Assembly: GCA_017471785.1 (NCBI GenBank)
Contig: JAFURP010000055.1
Coordinates: forward strand, 1-64,000
Length of the DNA: 64,000 nt
Reading direction: 5' to 3'
Origin: Clostridia bacterium
Lineage (GTDB): Bacteria > Bacillota > Clostridia > Christensenellales > Borkfalkiaceae
The position numbers were made by a program, and so were the translations under genes. Numbering within the stretch: the stretch's first letter is position 1; every line of letters starts with the position of its first letter. This document shows positions 1 through 7,542 of the stretch, one piece after another. The notes beneath the pieces were generated by a model. That model worked only from the letters and a program-made list of their open reading frames with translations, made no database searches and was not told the DNA's origin.

Positions 1-1
1 G

Positions 2-247
2 GCGAAATATCAATGGCACGCCGAAAGTAAGCCGCACGGCTTCGAGGTACAGGACTACCGTATGGGCGGCTTGCGGCAGCGGATCGTGCATCTTCGCGAG
101 CGGTTGACGGAGTATTTGGACGGCAAGCTTGCGCGGCTGGAGGAATTGGAGGACGAGGTCTTGAACGTAACCTGCGGTATTTGGGAGGAGGGCAAAGGGC
201 TCGACTACCGTGGGCTAAAGAATTCCGTAACGGCAGGCGTTTATTAA
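2..247 (+). CDS. C-terminal fragment of an upstream gene, possibly a GH20-like glycoside hydrolase
   Basis: The open frame runs from the left edge of the window to a TAA at 245-247, so only the last 81 residues are visible and the gene begins outside. The fragment contains the stretch KPHGFEVQDYRMGGLRQR followed by a charged helix rich in Glu, Leu and Arg. From memory this tail resembles the C-terminus of family 20 beta-N-acetylhexosaminidases of Firmicutes, but no catalytic part is in view and this is only a resemblance. A glycosidase would fit the glucuronate genes that follow. An internal ATG at 62 is in frame but is not the likely start, because the similarity extends upstream of it. Confidence 0.5.
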   Translation, partial: AKYQWHAESKPHGFEVQDYRMGGLRQRIVHLRERLTEYLDGKLARLEELEDEVLNVTCGIWEEGKGLDYRGLKNSVTAGVY

Positions 248-253
248 GAGATG

Positions 254-295
254 ATCGGCACGAATTGTATGCTTATCGATACAATTCGTGCCGAT
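254..295 (+). terminator. 17-bp perfect inverted repeat after the first gene
   Basis: Arms at 254-270 and 279-295 are exact reverse complements around an 8-nt loop. It lies 7 bp past the stop codon of the first gene, which is where a terminator is expected, but only TTT follows it, so it is either an atypical terminator, an mRNA 3'-end stabiliser or a protein-binding palindrome. Confidence 0.5.
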
Positions 296-329
296 TTAGG
301 GTAAAAGTGAAATAAAACCGTTTATTTGG

Positions 330-358
330 TTGACGATTTTGAAAAATAATATTATAAT
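330..358 (+). promoter_or_regulatory. sigma-A promoter of uxuA
   Basis: TTGACG at 330-335 and TATAAT at 353-358 are separated by 17 bp, about 35 bp before the uxuA start. A purine-rich ribosome site (AAGGAG) lies between. Confidence 0.8.
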
Positions 359-391
359 TAGAATATAGACTTAAAGGATAAGGAGAAAAAT

Positions 392-1483
392 ATGCCGATG
401 CAAATGACCTTCCGCTGGTACGGCGAGGGAAACGACAAGATCAGTTTACAAGACGTTAAACAGATCCCCGGGGTTACGGGTATCGTTTGGGCGCTTCACG
501 ACAAGCTGCCCGGGGAGATTTGGGAAGAGGACGAGATCGCAAAGGTGAAAGAACAATGCGATAAATACGGTTTTAATATCGACGTGGTGGAATCGGTCAA
601 CGTACACGACGATATCAAGATCGGACTTCCCACGAGGGATAAATACATTGAAAATTACAAGCAAACGATACGCAACTTGGCGAAATTCGGCGTAAAGGTG
701 ATCTGTTATAACTTTATGCCCATCTTCGACTGGACGCGTTCCGATCTCTTTCACCCCGTAGGCGACGGCTCGACGGCGCTGTTCTATGAAAAGGGTATGA
801 TACAAGAGGATTACAACGCGATGGCGAAGTATATCCTCGACTTCACGGAGAAATACGATATGTCCTTCCCCGGTTGGGAGCCGGAGCGTATGGCGAAGCT
901 GGACGAGCTGTTCAAGGCGTACGAGGGGGTAGACCACGAAAAGCTGTGGGCAAACCTCAAGTATTTCTTGGAGGGCGTTATGCCTGCCTGCGAGAAAACG
1001 GGTATCAAAATGGCTATCCATATGGACGATCCTCCTTGGGACATCTTCGGACTTCCCCGCTTGCTCGTAAACGAGGAGAATATCGATAGATTTTTGAAGA
1101 TGGTGGACAATCCCTACAACTGCTTGACGCTGTGTTCGGGTAGCTTGAACGCCAACCCCGAAAACGACGTGGCGGCGATCGTAAGAAAGCATTGCGACAG
1201 GATCGCGTTCGCGCATATTCGGAACGTAAAGCATTTTGAAAACGGTGATTTCTCGGAGGCGAGCCATCGCGACTGCGACGGCGATACGGGTATTTTGGAG
1301 ATTTTAAGAGCGTATCACGATTGCGGCTTCGAGGGATATATCCGTCCCGACCACGGTAGGCATCTTTGGGGCGAAAAGGCGGGTACGGTACGCCCCGGGT
1401 ACGGGTTATACGATCGTGCGCTCGGTATTATGTATATGCTCGGCGTGTGGGATACGTTAGATAGGCTTGCGGGCAAGAAGTAA
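392..1483 (+). CDS. uxuA: mannonate dehydratase UxuA
   Basis: This cytosolic enzyme (EC 4.2.1.8) dehydrates D-mannonate to 2-keto-3-deoxygluconate in hexuronate catabolism. The 363-residue length is normal for the family. Recognisable segments are YNFMPIFDWTRSDL at about 106-119, MAIHMDDPPWDIFGLPR, LCSGSLNANPENDV, FAHIRNVKH and YIRPDHGRHLWGE; the His, Cys and Asp residues in these segments form the metal site of the family's TIM barrel. An AAGGAG ribosome site precedes the ATG, and the gene has its own near-consensus promoter. It is followed 69 bp later by the SDR oxidoreductase that makes its substrate, so the two form a minimal glucuronate branch. Identification is firm from conserved blocks; regulation is unknown as no operator is evident. 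Confidence 0.95.
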   Translation: MPMQMTFRWYGEGNDKISLQDVKQIPGVTGIVWALHDKLPGEIWEEDEIAKVKEQCDKYGFNIDVVESVNVHDDIKIGLPTRDKYIENYKQTIRNLAKFGVKVICYNFMPIFDWTRSDLFHPVGDGSTALFYEKGMIQEDYNAMAKYILDFTEKYDMSFPGWEPERMAKLDELFKAYEGVDHEKLWANLKYFLEGVMPACEKTGIKMAIHMDDPPWDIFGLPRLLVNEENIDRFLKMVDNPYNCLTLCSGSLNANPENDVAAIVRKHCDRIAFAHIRNVKHFENGDFSEASHRDCDGDTGILEILRAYHDCGFEGYIRPDHGRHLWGEKAGTVRPGYGLYDRALGIMYMLGVWDTLDRLAGKK

Positions 1484-1552
1484 ACGCATATATACGTGAC
1501 GATGCGGCTTTTGAACGAGAACGAATAAATATATATAAAAGGAATAAAAAAA

Positions 1553-2398
1553 ATGATGAATTTACCCTTAAACATTGATTACAGCGGAAAGGTAGTGGTC
1601 GTAACGGGCGCAGGCGGACTTATTTGCGGCGCGATGGCAAGAGCGTTTGCGCAATGCGGCGCAAAGGTGGCGGCGCTCGATTTGAACGAGGAAGCGGTGA
1701 AAAAGCTTGCGGACGAGCTGAAGGCGGAGGGCTTTATTTGCGAGGGCTATAAGGCGAACGTTTTGGACGCGGCGGCGCTCGAAGAGGTGCATCAAGCGGT
1801 GCTCAAGGATTTGGGCGCGTGCGATATCCTCGTCAACGGCGCGGGCGGCAACAATCCGAGAGCCACGACGGACAACGAATATCAGCACGAAGCGAAGGAG
1901 GGGGGTAAATCCTTCTTCGATCTGGACGGCAACGGCGTGGATTTCGTGTTCAAGCTCAACTTCCAAGGGACCCTCTTGCCCACCCAAGCGTTTGCAAAGG
2001 ATATGGTCGGTAAAAAACAGGGCTGTATTTTGAATATTTCGTCCATGAACGCGTACACGCCGCTTACGAAAATCCCTGCGTACAGCGCGGCGAAAGCGGG
2101 TATTTCCAACTTTACGCAATGGCTTGCAACGCACTTTGCGGGTACGGGTATCCGTTGCAACGCGATCGCCCCCGGGTTCTTGGTATCCGCGCAAAACAAG
2201 GCGCTCCTGTTCAACGAGGACGGCACGCCCACGGCGCGTTCGGCTAAAATTTTGAACGGTACGCCCACGGGGCGTTTCGTGGACGCGGAAGAGCTTTTGG
2301 GTGCAACGCTGTTTCTTTGCGACGATAGATCGGCTTCGGCGATCACGGGCGTCGTGCTCCCGATCGACTGCGGCTTCTCCGCATATAGTGGGGTATAA
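1553..2398 (+). CDS. uxuB: SDR-family D-mannonate oxidoreductase (UxuB/YjmF type)
   Basis: This is a short-chain dehydrogenase that by context reduces fructuronate to mannonate with NAD(P)H, the step before UxuA. The Rossmann segment is VVVVTGAGGLICG near residues 14-26, where the second half of the usual TGxxxGxG motif is replaced by LICG. The NAG-type motif reads NGAGG at about 95-99, the catalytic serine lies in NISSMN near 163, and the Tyr/Lys pair is Y177 and K181 in YSAAK. The insertion around residues 100-128, rich in Gly and Asp, and the 281-residue length resemble the SDR mannonate oxidoreductases seen next to uxuA in Firmicutes. Two consecutive ATG codons (1553, 1556) are possible starts. 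A strong terminator follows. The uxuB name reflects context more than sequence proof. Confidence 0.85.
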   Translation: MMNLPLNIDYSGKVVVVTGAGGLICGAMARAFAQCGAKVAALDLNEEAVKKLADELKAEGFICEGYKANVLDAAALEEVHQAVLKDLGACDILVNGAGGNNPRATTDNEYQHEAKEGGKSFFDLDGNGVDFVFKLNFQGTLLPTQAFAKDMVGKKQGCILNISSMNAYTPLTKIPAYSAAKAGISNFTQWLATHFAGTGIRCNAIAPGFLVSAQNKALLFNEDGTPTARSAKILNGTPTGRFVDAEELLGATLFLCDDRSASAITGVVLPIDCGFSAYSGV

Positions 2399-2436
2399 AT
2401 ATTGTTTTTGCTCGTTAGACGCTTATTTGCAAAACG

Positions 2437-2468
2437 AAAGACACGCTGTATAGCGTGTCTTTATTTTT
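2437..2468 (+). terminator. Rho-independent terminator of the uxuA-uxuB operon
   Basis: An 11-bp perfect stem (2437-2447 with 2452-2462) with a GTAT loop is followed by ATTTTT. It sits about 40 bp past the uxuB-like stop. Confidence 0.85.
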
Positions 2469-2486
2469 GGTGGAGATAAGCGGATT
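2468..2486 (+). repeat. 19-bp copy of the 3' end of the neighbouring tRNA-Ala
   Basis: The sequence TGGTGGAGATAAGCGGATT is identical to 2637-2655, the CCA end, acceptor strand and part of the T-arm of the tRNA-Ala on the minus strand. Each copy is preceded by a hairpin with an ACACGC stem and a T-rich stretch. The rest of the tRNA is absent after this copy. The stretch 2487-2600 between copies shows a small TTGGC/GCCAA hairpin and no gene. Confidence 0.75.
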
Positions 2487-2600
2487 TTGGCTATCGCCAA
2501 AGCGTCGTCGCTCGCCTACTTTCACGATTTTTCTATCCCTACCGCTTTTTGCTCCTCGCACGAACCGCTGATAATGCAGCGTTCGAGCGTTACTTTCACC

Positions 2601-2629
2601 AAAACAAAAAACACGCCCAAAGGCGTGTT
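2601..2629 (-). terminator. terminator of tRNA-Ala (minus strand)
   Basis: The 8-bp stem 2610-2617 with 2622-2629 encloses a 4-nt loop. On the minus strand it is followed by TTTTTGTTTT (2610-2601), a typical U-tract immediately downstream of the tRNA gene. Confidence 0.8.
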
Positions 2630-2636
2630 CTTGTTT

Positions 2637-2712
2637 TGGTGGAGATAAGCGGATTCGAACCGCTGGCCTCCTCGTTGCGAACGAGGCGCTCTACCAACTG
2701 AGCCATATCCCC
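2637..2712 (-). tRNA. tRNA-Ala, anticodon CGC
   Basis: The 76-nt gene folds into a full cloverleaf: acceptor GGGGATA with TATCTCC, D stem GCTC/GAGC, anticodon stem CCTCG/CGAGG around loop TTCGCAA, and T stem AGCGG/CCGCT with loop TTCGAAT. The anticodon CGC reads GCG (Ala). The single non-Watson-Crick pair of the acceptor stem is G3:U70, the hallmark identity element for alanyl-tRNA synthetase, which confirms the assignment. The CCA end is encoded. Confidence 0.97.
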
Positions 2713-2794
2713 TTGAGCATTACCTATTATATACCTTTCCGATAACTTTGTCAACGATTTTTTTATGCTATTTTCTAAAAATTTGTTTTTCGGC

Positions 2795-2823
2795 TTGATT
2801 TTTTCATAAGCGTACTATATAAT
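2795..2823 (+). promoter_or_regulatory. sigma-A promoter of the solo SDR gene
   Basis: TTGATT at 2795-2800 and TATAAT at 2818-2823 have a 17-bp spacer, 21 bp before the ATG at 2845. Confidence 0.75.
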
Positions 2824-2844
2824 GGAAGCGTACGGGAGGGAATT

Positions 2845-3678
2845 ATGCGAAATTGGTTACAAGGAAACTTCGTAGTGCTTACGGGCGCGTCGGGCGGTAT
2901 CGGTAGGGAGCTTTGCAAGCTCCTCGTTCTCCGCTACGGCGCAAGGGTGATCGGCGTGGGTAGGAACGAGGAGAAAATGCTTTCTCTGCAAGCGGAACTC
3001 GGCGTTCACGCCGCCGCGTTTTCCTATCGTCTTTTCGACGTGAGCGATCAAGGCGCGTGGGCGGCGTTCAAAGCGTATTTGCACGAACAAAAGATTGCGC
3101 CCGTTTTGTTGATCAATAACGCGGGCGCGTTTCCCACCTTTGCCAAAGCGCTCGATACGGACGCGGAAACGACCGAACGGATACTTAAAAACAACTATTT
3201 ATCCGCGGTATACGGCGTTACCGCGCTTGCGCCCCTGTTAAAAGGCGTGGGCAAGAAAACGCCGTCCGTCGTGAATATTTGCTCCTCGGCGGCGCTGTGC
3301 ACGGTGTCGGGCACGGCGGCGTATTCGGCGAGCAAGGCGGCAATGAAAGGGTATACGGAAGCGCTGGCTATGGAGGAGAAAGACCGCTTGCGCGTGGGGA
3401 TCGTCTACCCCGGGACGACGAAAACCGACCTCTTCCGCGCCGACGAGCAAACGAAGGACAGCGCGTTGGATATTATCGCGACGTCGGCGGAGAAGATGGC
3501 GAAGAAGATCGCGCGGAAGATATATAAAAGGAAGCGGCGCGCCGTCGTCGGCTGGGACGCCAAGCTGATGAATATAACGGCAAAGCTGATGCCCGTTAAG
3601 GGGCTGTTCCTAATACGCGGCGTAATGAAAGCCTCCAAATCCAAGGTCTTTACAAGAGTATTCGACGATAAAAAATAA
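2845..3678 (+). CDS. short-chain dehydrogenase/reductase, substrate unknown
   Basis: This cytosolic NAD(P)-dependent oxidoreductase of 277 residues has the classical SDR motifs: TGASGGIG at 13-20, LINNAG near 90, a serine in NICSSAA near 147, and YSASK near 160. PGTTKTDLF after the catalytic Lys is the usual substrate-loop region of the DltE/sepiapterin-like group. The C-terminal 60 residues are basic and moderately hydrophobic (RKIYKRKRRAVVGW, then KGLFLIRGVMK), which may mean peripheral membrane association. It has its own promoter and shares a bidirectional terminator with the converging XRE gene, so it is monocistronic. The substrate cannot be named from sequence or context. Confidence 0.85.
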   Translation: MRNWLQGNFVVLTGASGGIGRELCKLLVLRYGARVIGVGRNEEKMLSLQAELGVHAAAFSYRLFDVSDQGAWAAFKAYLHEQKIAPVLLINNAGAFPTFAKALDTDAETTERILKNNYLSAVYGVTALAPLLKGVGKKTPSVVNICSSAALCTVSGTAAYSASKAAMKGYTEALAMEEKDRLRVGIVYPGTTKTDLFRADEQTKDSALDIIATSAEKMAKKIARKIYKRKRRAVVGWDAKLMNITAKLMPVKGLFLIRGVMKASKSKVFTRVFDDKK

Positions 3679-3680
3679 TG

Positions 3681-3709
3681 AAACGCGTACGGCAGCTCCG
3701 TACGCGTTT
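3681..3709. terminator. bidirectional terminator between converging SDR and XRE genes
   Basis: A 12-bp perfect stem (3681-3692 with 3698-3709) with a CAGCT loop has T-rich sequence on the minus side and TTTA on the plus side. It overlaps the stop codon of the XRE gene. Confidence 0.8.
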
Positions 3710-3914
3710 AATCTTCCAAACCGGCTAAATAATCGATCGTTACCTTAAAATAAGCGGAAATCGCTATTAAATTAGACAGCTTCGGCTCTCTTAAGCCGTT
3801 TTCCCAAAGACTGATGATCCCTTTGCTTACCCCCAACGCCTTGGCAAATTCTACCTGCCCGATTCGTCTATCTATCCGCAGCTCCTTTAATCGCTCTCCA
3901 AATATCGTATTCAT
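3708..3914 (-). CDS. small XRE (Cro/CI-type) transcriptional regulator
   Basis: The 68-residue protein is a bare helix-turn-helix domain: FGERLKELRIDRRIGQVEFAKALGVSKGIISLWENGLREPKLSNL is spread over residues 5 to about 48, with GQVEFAKALGVSKGIISLWE as the HTH core (19-38), and the tail ISAYFKVTIDYLAGLED is typical of HTH_3 proteins. There is no effector domain. It is transcribed divergently from a SHOCT-domain membrane protein; two 16-bp near-identical palindromes lie in the shared 95-bp control region, so autoregulation and repression of the neighbour are likely. The extended -10 (TGNGATAAT) ends 6 nt before the ATG and no Shine-Dalgarno is visible, so the transcript may be leaderless. Confidence 0.9.
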   Translation of the reverse strand: MNTIFGERLKELRIDRRIGQVEFAKALGVSKGIISLWENGLREPKLSNLIAISAYFKVTIDYLAGLED

Positions 3915-3920
3915 ATATGT

Positions 3921-3929
3921 ATTATCTCA
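3921..3929 (-). promoter_or_regulatory. extended -10 of the XRE gene
   Basis: The minus strand reads TGAGATAAT here, a TGN extended -10. It overlaps the left operator and predicts a start site at or next to the A of the XRE ATG (3914). Confidence 0.55.
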
Positions 3930-3940
3930 CAAATGTAAGA
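3925..3940. promoter_or_regulatory. operator 1 (putative XRE site)
   Basis: TCTCACAAATGTAAGA matches operator 2 (3954-3969) at 14 of 16 positions and is an imperfect palindrome. It covers the XRE promoter region. Confidence 0.65.
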
Positions 3941-3947
3941 AAAATAC

Positions 3948-3976
3948 TTGACTTCTTACAAAAGTAAGAGTATAAT
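3948..3976 (+). promoter_or_regulatory. sigma-A promoter of the SHOCT membrane protein
   Basis: TTGACT at 3948-3953 and TATAAT at 3971-3976 are spaced by exactly 17 bp. The whole spacer is occupied by operator 2. Confidence 0.8.
3954..3969. promoter_or_regulatory. operator 2 (putative XRE site) inside the promoter spacer
   Basis: TCTTACAAAAGTAAGA is a palindrome with 6-bp arms (TCTTAC and GTAAGA) around a central AAAA. It sits between -35 and -10 of the divergent gene, an ideal repression site. Its sister site is 29 bp away, close to three helical turns. Confidence 0.7.
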
Positions 3977-4009
3977 AGAAATACGATTTACAATTTGGAG
4001 GTAAAACGA

Positions 4010-4903
4010 ATGAAGCAAAAAATGAGTATTAAAAAAATCGTGCTTGCGAGTATAGGGGCGTTATCTTCGCTTTTGCTGTTAATCAGTATGAGCTTTTTTT
4101 ACGTATACAATCCTTCGCTTCCAAGCGAGGCGAATATTGCGGGAACGACGGCAGAGAACGGTTTTTCTATGATGGGGTTCGAGTCGTTGTTGTTCGCGAC
4201 GGACGAGTTGGAGTTTTTGGGCGTCTTGATGGGGATTGCTTCTTATTTCATGCTTATAGGGGCAATCGGTGGACTTGCGTTGACCGTTCTTCCTTTGTTT
4301 TTATGTGATGAAAAGAAGACGAAAAAATTATCGACGATAAGCATTATTATAAACGCTTGCGCGTCCGTTTTGTACTTGATCGTAGGTATCGTCGCCGTAT
4401 CGAGTATTAACGCGCCTATAAAAGAAGCTATGGAAGCGCTTTCCGAAACGACGGGTGGAGTTATAGATGATAGTGCGACCAAGGCGTTGTTATGTTCAAC
4501 GGCTGCGTTTTGGGCGGTTATATTACAAGCGTTGGTATTGACGGCGTATATACTGTGCGATAAGTTGATAAAAACGCAAAAAGTACAAACGGCGGTAGCG
4601 GTGGACGGCGCGGATAAGGCGGAAAAGGTGGAAAGTAAGCCTGCAATTTCTTATGCGGAAAAGGAAAATAAGATTATCGAGCTTTTGACAAAATATAAAG
4701 AAATTTATATGAAAGGCATTATAACGATAATGGACTTTGAAAAGAAAAAATATATACTTATGTTTGATAATAAGCATATCAATTTAGACTTGGAGGGACA
4801 GTTGGTCGAAACGCTCGTAGCGTATAGAAAGATTTACGAGCAAGAAATTATCACGCACGACGAGTATGAAAAGAAAAAGCTGCAAATTCTTGCAACGAAA
4901 TAA
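4010..4903 (+). CDS. four-helix membrane protein with two C-terminal SHOCT motifs
   Basis: The ATG at 4010 is chosen because GGAGG at 3997-4001 is its ribosome site; a TTG at 3995 would overlap that site. The 297-residue protein has hydrophobic segments at about 10-33, 69-98, 107-131 and 159-183. A charged linker follows, then two copies of a short helical motif at 221-250 (LLTKYKEIYMKGIITIMDFE) and 264-293 (LVAYRKIYEQEIITHDEYE), which match the SHOCT oligomerisation motif (hydrophobic-K-x-L-...-GxIT-x-x-E/DFE). SHOCT repeats at a cytosolic tail suggest self-assembly. It is divergent from an XRE regulator whose likely operator lies inside its promoter, so it is probably repressed until some signal appears. 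No specific function is known; stress or antimicrobial response is a guess. Confidence 0.8.
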   Translation: MKQKMSIKKIVLASIGALSSLLLLISMSFFYVYNPSLPSEANIAGTTAENGFSMMGFESLLFATDELEFLGVLMGIASYFMLIGAIGGLALTVLPLFLCDEKKTKKLSTISIIINACASVLYLIVGIVAVSSINAPIKEAMEALSETTGGVIDDSATKALLCSTAAFWAVILQALVLTAYILCDKLIKTQKVQTAVAVDGADKAEKVESKPAISYAEKENKIIELLTKYKEIYMKGIITIMDFEKKKYILMFDNKHINLDLEGQLVETLVAYRKIYEQEIITHDEYEKKKLQILATK

Positions 4904-4910
4904 AGAAAAA

Positions 4911-4940
4911 TCCCCACGGAGCGATCCGTGGGGAGTAATT
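4911..4940. terminator. bidirectional terminator between SHOCT protein gene and leuS
   Basis: A 10-bp perfect stem (4911-4920 with 4925-4934) with a GCGA tetraloop has T-rich flanks on both strands and separates two converging genes. Confidence 0.9.
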
Positions 4941-4942
4941 TT

Positions 4943-7381
4943 TTAACCGACGATCAGGTTGATCAGGCGACCCTTGACGATAATGCATTTTTTGATCGTC
5001 TTGCCCTCGATAAGGGGCGCGATCTCCGCGTGGGCGCAAACGGCGGCTTGGATGTCCGCGTCCGAAAGTCCCTCGGCGATCATCATCTTCGCTTTGATCT
5101 TGCTGTTTACCTGTACCGCGTATTCCGTTTCCGCCTTGACGAGCGCCGCCTCGTTGACGAGGGGATAGCTTTCGGTAAAGACGGAATCCTTGTTGCCGCA
5201 AAGCTCCCAAAGCTCCTCCGCGAAGTGCGGGGTGAACGGCGCGAGCATACGCACCAAATCTTCGATGCACTTTTCGTAGAAAGCCGCGTTCTTTTCCGCA
5301 AGCGCGTCGTATTTTTGCAGCGCGTTCACGTATTCCATAATTCTTGCGACCGAGGTGTTGAACGAGAACGCTTCCACGTCGCGCGTAATGCTCTTGATTG
5401 CGTGGTTTTTCACGTAATCAAGCTCCTTTTCCGCCGCGCGCATATCGTTATAACCGCTCGCTTTTGTTTCCGTCGCTTTGCGTACCAAACGCTCCACGCG
5501 ATCGATAAATTTCGCCACCGATTTGATGCCGTCGTCGTTCCAAGGACCGCCCTCGGTATAGCTGAAGCCGAACATCAAATACAAACGGAAGATGTCCGAG
5601 CCGTATTCTTCGATATATTTATCGGGGGAAACGACGTTGCCGCGCGTTTTGGACATACGGTTGCCGTCCGGTCCCAAAATGATACCTTGGTGTACCAGCC
5701 GTTTGAACGGCTCGTCAAAATGCACGTAGCCCATATCGCGAAGCGCTTTGGTGATGAAACGCGCGTATAAGAGGTGCATACAAGCGTGCTCCGAGCCGCC
5801 TACGTACACGTCTACGGGCAACATAGTATCCGCTACCTCCGTAGACCACGCCTGCTTCTCGTTGTGCGCGTCCGCATAGCGCAAGTAGTACCAGCTCGAG
5901 CATACGAACGTATCGAGCGTGTCGGGATCGCGGCTCGCTTTACCGCCGCAGGTAGGGCAGGTGCAACGCATGAACCCGTCGTGCGAAGCGAGGGGGGATT
6001 TACCGCTCGGTCTGAATTCCACGTCGTAGGGAAGCTTGACGGGCAGGTCCTTTTCGGGGACGGGCACCACGCCGCATTTTTCGCAATGGATCATAGGGAT
6101 AGGCGCGCCCCAATAGCGTTGACGGGACACCGACCAATCGCGCAAACGGTAGTTGATCTTCTTGCCGCCCTTACCGAGCTTGGCGAGCTGTGCGGCGATC
6201 GCGTTGCGCGCGTCCTCGCCCGAAAGCCCGTCGAATTCGCCGCTGTTGACGAGGATACCGTCCTCGCAGAAGGGCAGGATCGTTTCGTCGCCTACCTTTT
6301 GAATGACCTGCGTGATGGGCAAGCCGTATTTGGTCGCGAACGCGTAATCGCGCTCGTCGTGTGCGGCGACCGCCATCACCGCGCCCGTACCGTAGGAATA
6401 GAGTACGTAATCGGCAAGGTATATGGGCACTTTCTTTTGCGTGAGGGGATGGATAGCGTACGCGCCCGTGTATACGCCCGTCTTTTCACGCGCGGTGGAA
6501 AGACGATCGATATCGTTGGCTTCGGCGGCGTATTGTACGTACGCGTCGATCGCCTTGGCGTTTTCGGGGTGCGCTTCCTTGAGCTTGTTCACGAGCGGAT
6601 GCTCGGGTGCAAGCACTACGTAATTTACGCCGAATACCGTATCGGGACGGGTGGTGAATACGGTGATGGTGTCGCCCGTTTCACATTCGAAATCGATCTC
6701 GCAGCCCGTCGATTTGCCTATCCAATTCTTTTGCATAAGCTTGGTTTTTTCCGGCCAGTCGAGCCCGTCCAGATCGTCCAAAAGCTCCTCGGCGTAATCG
6801 GTGATCTTGAAGAACCATTGCGTCATATCCTTTCTAAGCACGGTGTTGCCGCAACGCTCGCATTTACCGTCTATGACCTGCTCGTTGGCGAGCACCGTTT
6901 CACAATCGGGGCACCAATTGACGAGGGCTTCCTTGCGGTAGGCAAGTCCCTTTTTGTAAAGCTGTAAGAACAGCCATTGCGTCCATTTGTAATAATTTTC
7001 CTCGCAGGTCTTGATTTCCGCCGTCCAATCGAACATAGCGCCCATATTATGCAGCTGGCGCTCCATCGTCGCGATATTTTTCTCGGTGGAATCCTTGGGG
7101 TGGATACCCGTCTTGATGGCGTAGTTTTCCGCGGGCAAGCCGAACGCGTCGAAGCCCATCGGCTGGAACACCTCGTAGCCTTGCATCTTCTTAAAACGCG
7201 CGTACGTGTCCGTCGGGCCGTAGTTATACCAATGCCCTACGTGCAAATTGGCGCCCGAGGGGTAGGAAAACATTTCGAGCACGTACAGTTTTTTATCCGC
7301 GTTCTTTTTATTGAAAACGTTCAAACGGGTCTTTTCCCATTTTTCCTGCCATTTTCTTTCCACGGATTTCATATCCATCAT
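4943..7381 (-). CDS. leuS: leucyl-tRNA synthetase
   Basis: LeuRS charges tRNA-Leu in the cytosol. The 812-residue length is normal. The class I HIGH motif is HVGH at 47-50 in [11 protein letters not shown]; the KMSKS motif is RMSKTRG near residue 580. The editing domain shows TTRPDTVFG near 240, and a zinc-knuckle-like [21 protein letters not shown] precedes it. The start at 7381 (with a second ATG two codons on) follows a GGAGGT ribosome site. The gene has a short leader of about 50 nt with a small hairpin and no T-box, so aminoacylation feedback is not visible here, unlike thrS. It is monocistronic between a bidirectional terminator and a divergent gene. Confidence 0.97.
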   Translation of the reverse strand: MMDMKSVERKWQEKWEKTRLNVFNKKNADKKLYVLEMFSYPSGANLHVGHWYNYGPTDTYARFKKMQGYEVFQPMGFDAFGLPAENYAIKTGIHPKDSTEKNIATMERQLHNMGAMFDWTAEIKTCEENYYKWTQWLFLQLYKKGLAYRKEALVNWCPDCETVLANEQVIDGKCERCGNTVLRKDMTQWFFKITDYAEELLDDLDGLDWPEKTKLMQKNWIGKSTGCEIDFECETGDTITVFTTRPDTVFGVNYVVLAPEHPLVNKLKEAHPENAKAIDAYVQYAAEANDIDRLSTAREKTGVYTGAYAIHPLTQKKVPIYLADYVLYSYGTGAVMAVAAHDERDYAFATKYGLPITQVIQKVGDETILPFCEDGILVNSGEFDGLSGEDARNAIAAQLAKLGKGGKKINYRLRDWSVSRQRYWGAPIPMIHCEKCGVVPVPEKDLPVKLPYDVEFRPSGKSPLASHDGFMRCTCPTCGGKASRDPDTLDTFVCSSWYYLRYADAHNEKQAWSTEVADTMLPVDVYVGGSEHACMHLLYARFITKALRDMGYVHFDEPFKRLVHQGIILGPDGNRMSKTRGNVVSPDKYIEEYGSDIFRLYLMFGFSYTEGGPWNDDGIKSVAKFIDRVERLVRKATETKASGYNDMRAAEKELDYVKNHAIKSITRDVEAFSFNTSVARIMEYVNALQKYDALAEKNAAFYEKCIEDLVRMLAPFTPHFAEELWELCGNKDSVFTESYPLVNEAALVKAETEYAVQVNSKIKAKMMIAEGLSDADIQAAVCAHAEIAPLIEGKTIKKCIIVKGRLINLIVG

Positions 7382-7434
7382 ATAAGACCTCCGATCTCGC
7401 CCGTTTGGACGAGCGTTTGTGATAATACTACCAT

Positions 7435-7463
7435 ATTATAAAGGATTTTTTTTTGCAAGTCAA
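7435..7463 (-). promoter_or_regulatory. sigma-A promoter of leuS
   Basis: On the minus strand TTGACT (7463-7458) and TATAAT (7440-7435) are separated by 17 bp. Confidence 0.85.
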
Positions 7464-7542
7464 GCAATTATGCGCGAAGAAAAGGAGGGGATTTGGGAAA
7501 AATCGAATAAATAATTTTTTCGCCGCGGCATACAATAATGGT

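Noticed and set aside
7382-7434. Possible T-box before leuS
   Set aside because: The leader is only about 50 nt and lacks the T-box core sequence; only a short hairpin is present.
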